Shown: positions 63,225 to 64,000 of the stretch, one piece after another
Position numbering within the stretch: position 1 is the first letter of the stretch
How the letters are laid out: every line of letters starts with the position of its first letter
Assembly (NCBI GenBank): GCA_964237235.1
Contig: CAXSGY010000007.1
Coordinates: forward strand, 62,001-126,000
Origin: GCA-002050365 sp964237235
GTDB taxonomy: Bacteria; Acidobacteriota; Blastocatellia; Pyrinomonadales; Pyrinomonadaceae
DNA: 64,000 bases
Direction: 5' to 3'
The notes under the pieces: generated by a model
Database searches by the model: none
What the model saw: only the letters and a program-made list of their open reading frames with translations
Told to the model about the DNA's origin: nothing
Position numbers and translations under genes: made by a program

Positions 63225-64000
63225 TTATTGTTCTTTGACCAACTGGTCTCGTTCGGCGACGGCTTCCTTATACGCGCCGTTCGATACATCGCCGATTTTA
63301 ATCGCGGTGTTATAAATTTGAATCGCATATGCCTCATCGCCCAAAAATTTATAAATTCGCGCCAGCGCGACATAGGTCAGCGACAGCAGAGCCACGTCGG
63401 TGTTCGGTTGAGCCGAGCGAATAACGTTCACGTAGTATTCTTTTGCTTCGAGCAGGCGATTGTTGCGTTTTTCAGTATCGGTGATGTCTTCGGCGGAAAG
63501 GCTCGCCACGCGACCGAGCGTATAATAAACGCGCGATTCGGCGGGATTTTCCGCGAGCAGCAATTTGAGTTGTTTTTCCGATTCCGCGTAATTTTTCGAT
63601 TTGGTCAGCGCGTCAATTTCGAGCAGGCGTTTCGTGACCGGATTTTCGATGACGATTTCCGTGCTGCCGCCGTTTTTGCGTCGTTCCTCACGCGCGGCGA
63701 GCGCGCGTTTTCTCGCTTCGGCAACTTGTGTCAAACGATTCGTTTCTTTACTCGCGTCGAGCGACAAAATATAATCGCGCAGCGATCCGGCGATGTCGAA
63801 GCCCGAATCTTCAAAGCCTTTTAGCTGGTCGGCGAAATAAAACGACAACACCGCGCCTTTTTCGTAAGCCTCGGCAAGCTGCAAAGCGGTTTCGTCGGCG
63901 AGCGTTTGTTTGAATTTGGCGAGGTCGGCGGAAACGGCTTTTTTCTCCGCGTCGGTTTTCATTCGGTCAATTTTCTGCCGCGCCTGTTCGGTCACTATCG
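63225..64000 (-). CDS. TPR-like protein (partial)
   Basis: Frame remains open to the right window edge, so the N terminus is missing; a GTG at 63995 may be internal. The visible 257 codons have a helical charged lead (GFEDSGFDIAGSLRDYILSL) and tetratricopeptide-like repeats (EKQLKLLLAENPAESRVYYT; VALLSLTYVALARIYKFLGD; EAYAIQIYNTAIKIG). Probably an envelope or scaffold protein. Name not recognised. Confidence 0.6.
   Translation of the reverse strand, partial: IVTEQARQKIDRMKTDAEKKAVSADLAKFKQTLADETALQLAEAYEKGAVLSFYFADQLKGFEDSGFDIAGSLRDYILSLDASKETNRLTQVAEARKRALAAREERRKNGGSTEIVIENPVTKRLLEIDALTKSKNYAESEKQLKLLLAENPAESRVYYTLGRVASLSAEDITDTEKRNNRLLEAKEYYVNVIRSAQPNTDVALLSLTYVALARIYKFLGDEAYAIQIYNTAIKIGDVSNGAYKEAVAERDQLVKEQ

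Overview
The window suggests a moderate-GC Gram-negative soil-type bacterium, most probably an acidobacterium of the Blastocatellia/Pyrinomonadaceae type. This is an inference from gene style: YCF48-repeat and delta-60-repeat proteins, a CdaA-CdaR pair, Uma2, and many intergenic palindromes. No rRNA is present to confirm it. The left 37 kb is accessory DNA and the right 27 kb is ordinary chromosome.

Region 1 (1-22.2 kb) is a prophage of podovirus type. The late genes run right to left on the minus strand: small genes and terminase (17.7-15.7 kb), portal, scaffold, N4-gp56-type major capsid protein, adaptor proteins, a two-domain tailspike carrying a GH5 mannanase-like enzyme, a tail nozzle, two large ejection proteins (one with a lysozyme-like segment), then membrane/lysis-type genes cut by the window edge. 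On the plus strand (18.4-22.2 kb) lie an HNH endonuclease and a train of very small genes ending in a SpoU-type RNA methyltransferase. Between the two arms is a gene-free stretch packed with hairpins that looks like a structured noncoding RNA. A 57-aa membrane peptide gene whose mRNA ends are complementary lies at 22.4-22.7 kb.

Region 2 (23.1-26.5 kb) is a compact, overlapping four-gene minus-strand cassette: a membrane-anchored LecA-like lectin, a multi-TM coiled-coil protein, a VirD4/TraD-like coupling ATPase and a Replic_Relax-type protein. It looks like a mobilisation or surface-DNA-transfer module.

Region 3 (26.8-35.2 kb) is an integrative element bounded by an identical 86-bp direct repeat that is the 3' part of a tRNA-Leu(CAA) gene plus flank. 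It carries an excisionase-like protein, RepA-type ATPase, TOPRIM primase, DUF5343 protein, a TonB-domain protein, an XRE regulator and a tyrosine integrase beside its att site. A decayed third copy of the tRNA 3' end at 36.9 kb bounds a remnant with a secreted protein and MsrB. The three att copies record successive integrations into one tRNA gene; the intact tRNA should lie left of this window.

Region 4 (37.2-64 kb) is chromosome: two tandem acyl desaturases followed by a histidine kinase/response regulator pair that may control them; tmRNA (ssrA); a decayed delta-60 repeat gene; a YkgJ protein; a serine hydrolase fusion; Uma2; a cysteine desulfurase; an FHA-GAF-adenylate cyclase; MreB; a site-2 protease; CdaA and CdaR (c-di-AMP); a Clp-type ATPase; small genes; RNase H; a YCF48-repeat protein; PrmA; and Era. 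Its intergenic spaces hold a striking set of long, near-perfect palindromes. One related pair covaries between copies, and one palindrome runs into a gene and encodes part of its signal peptide.
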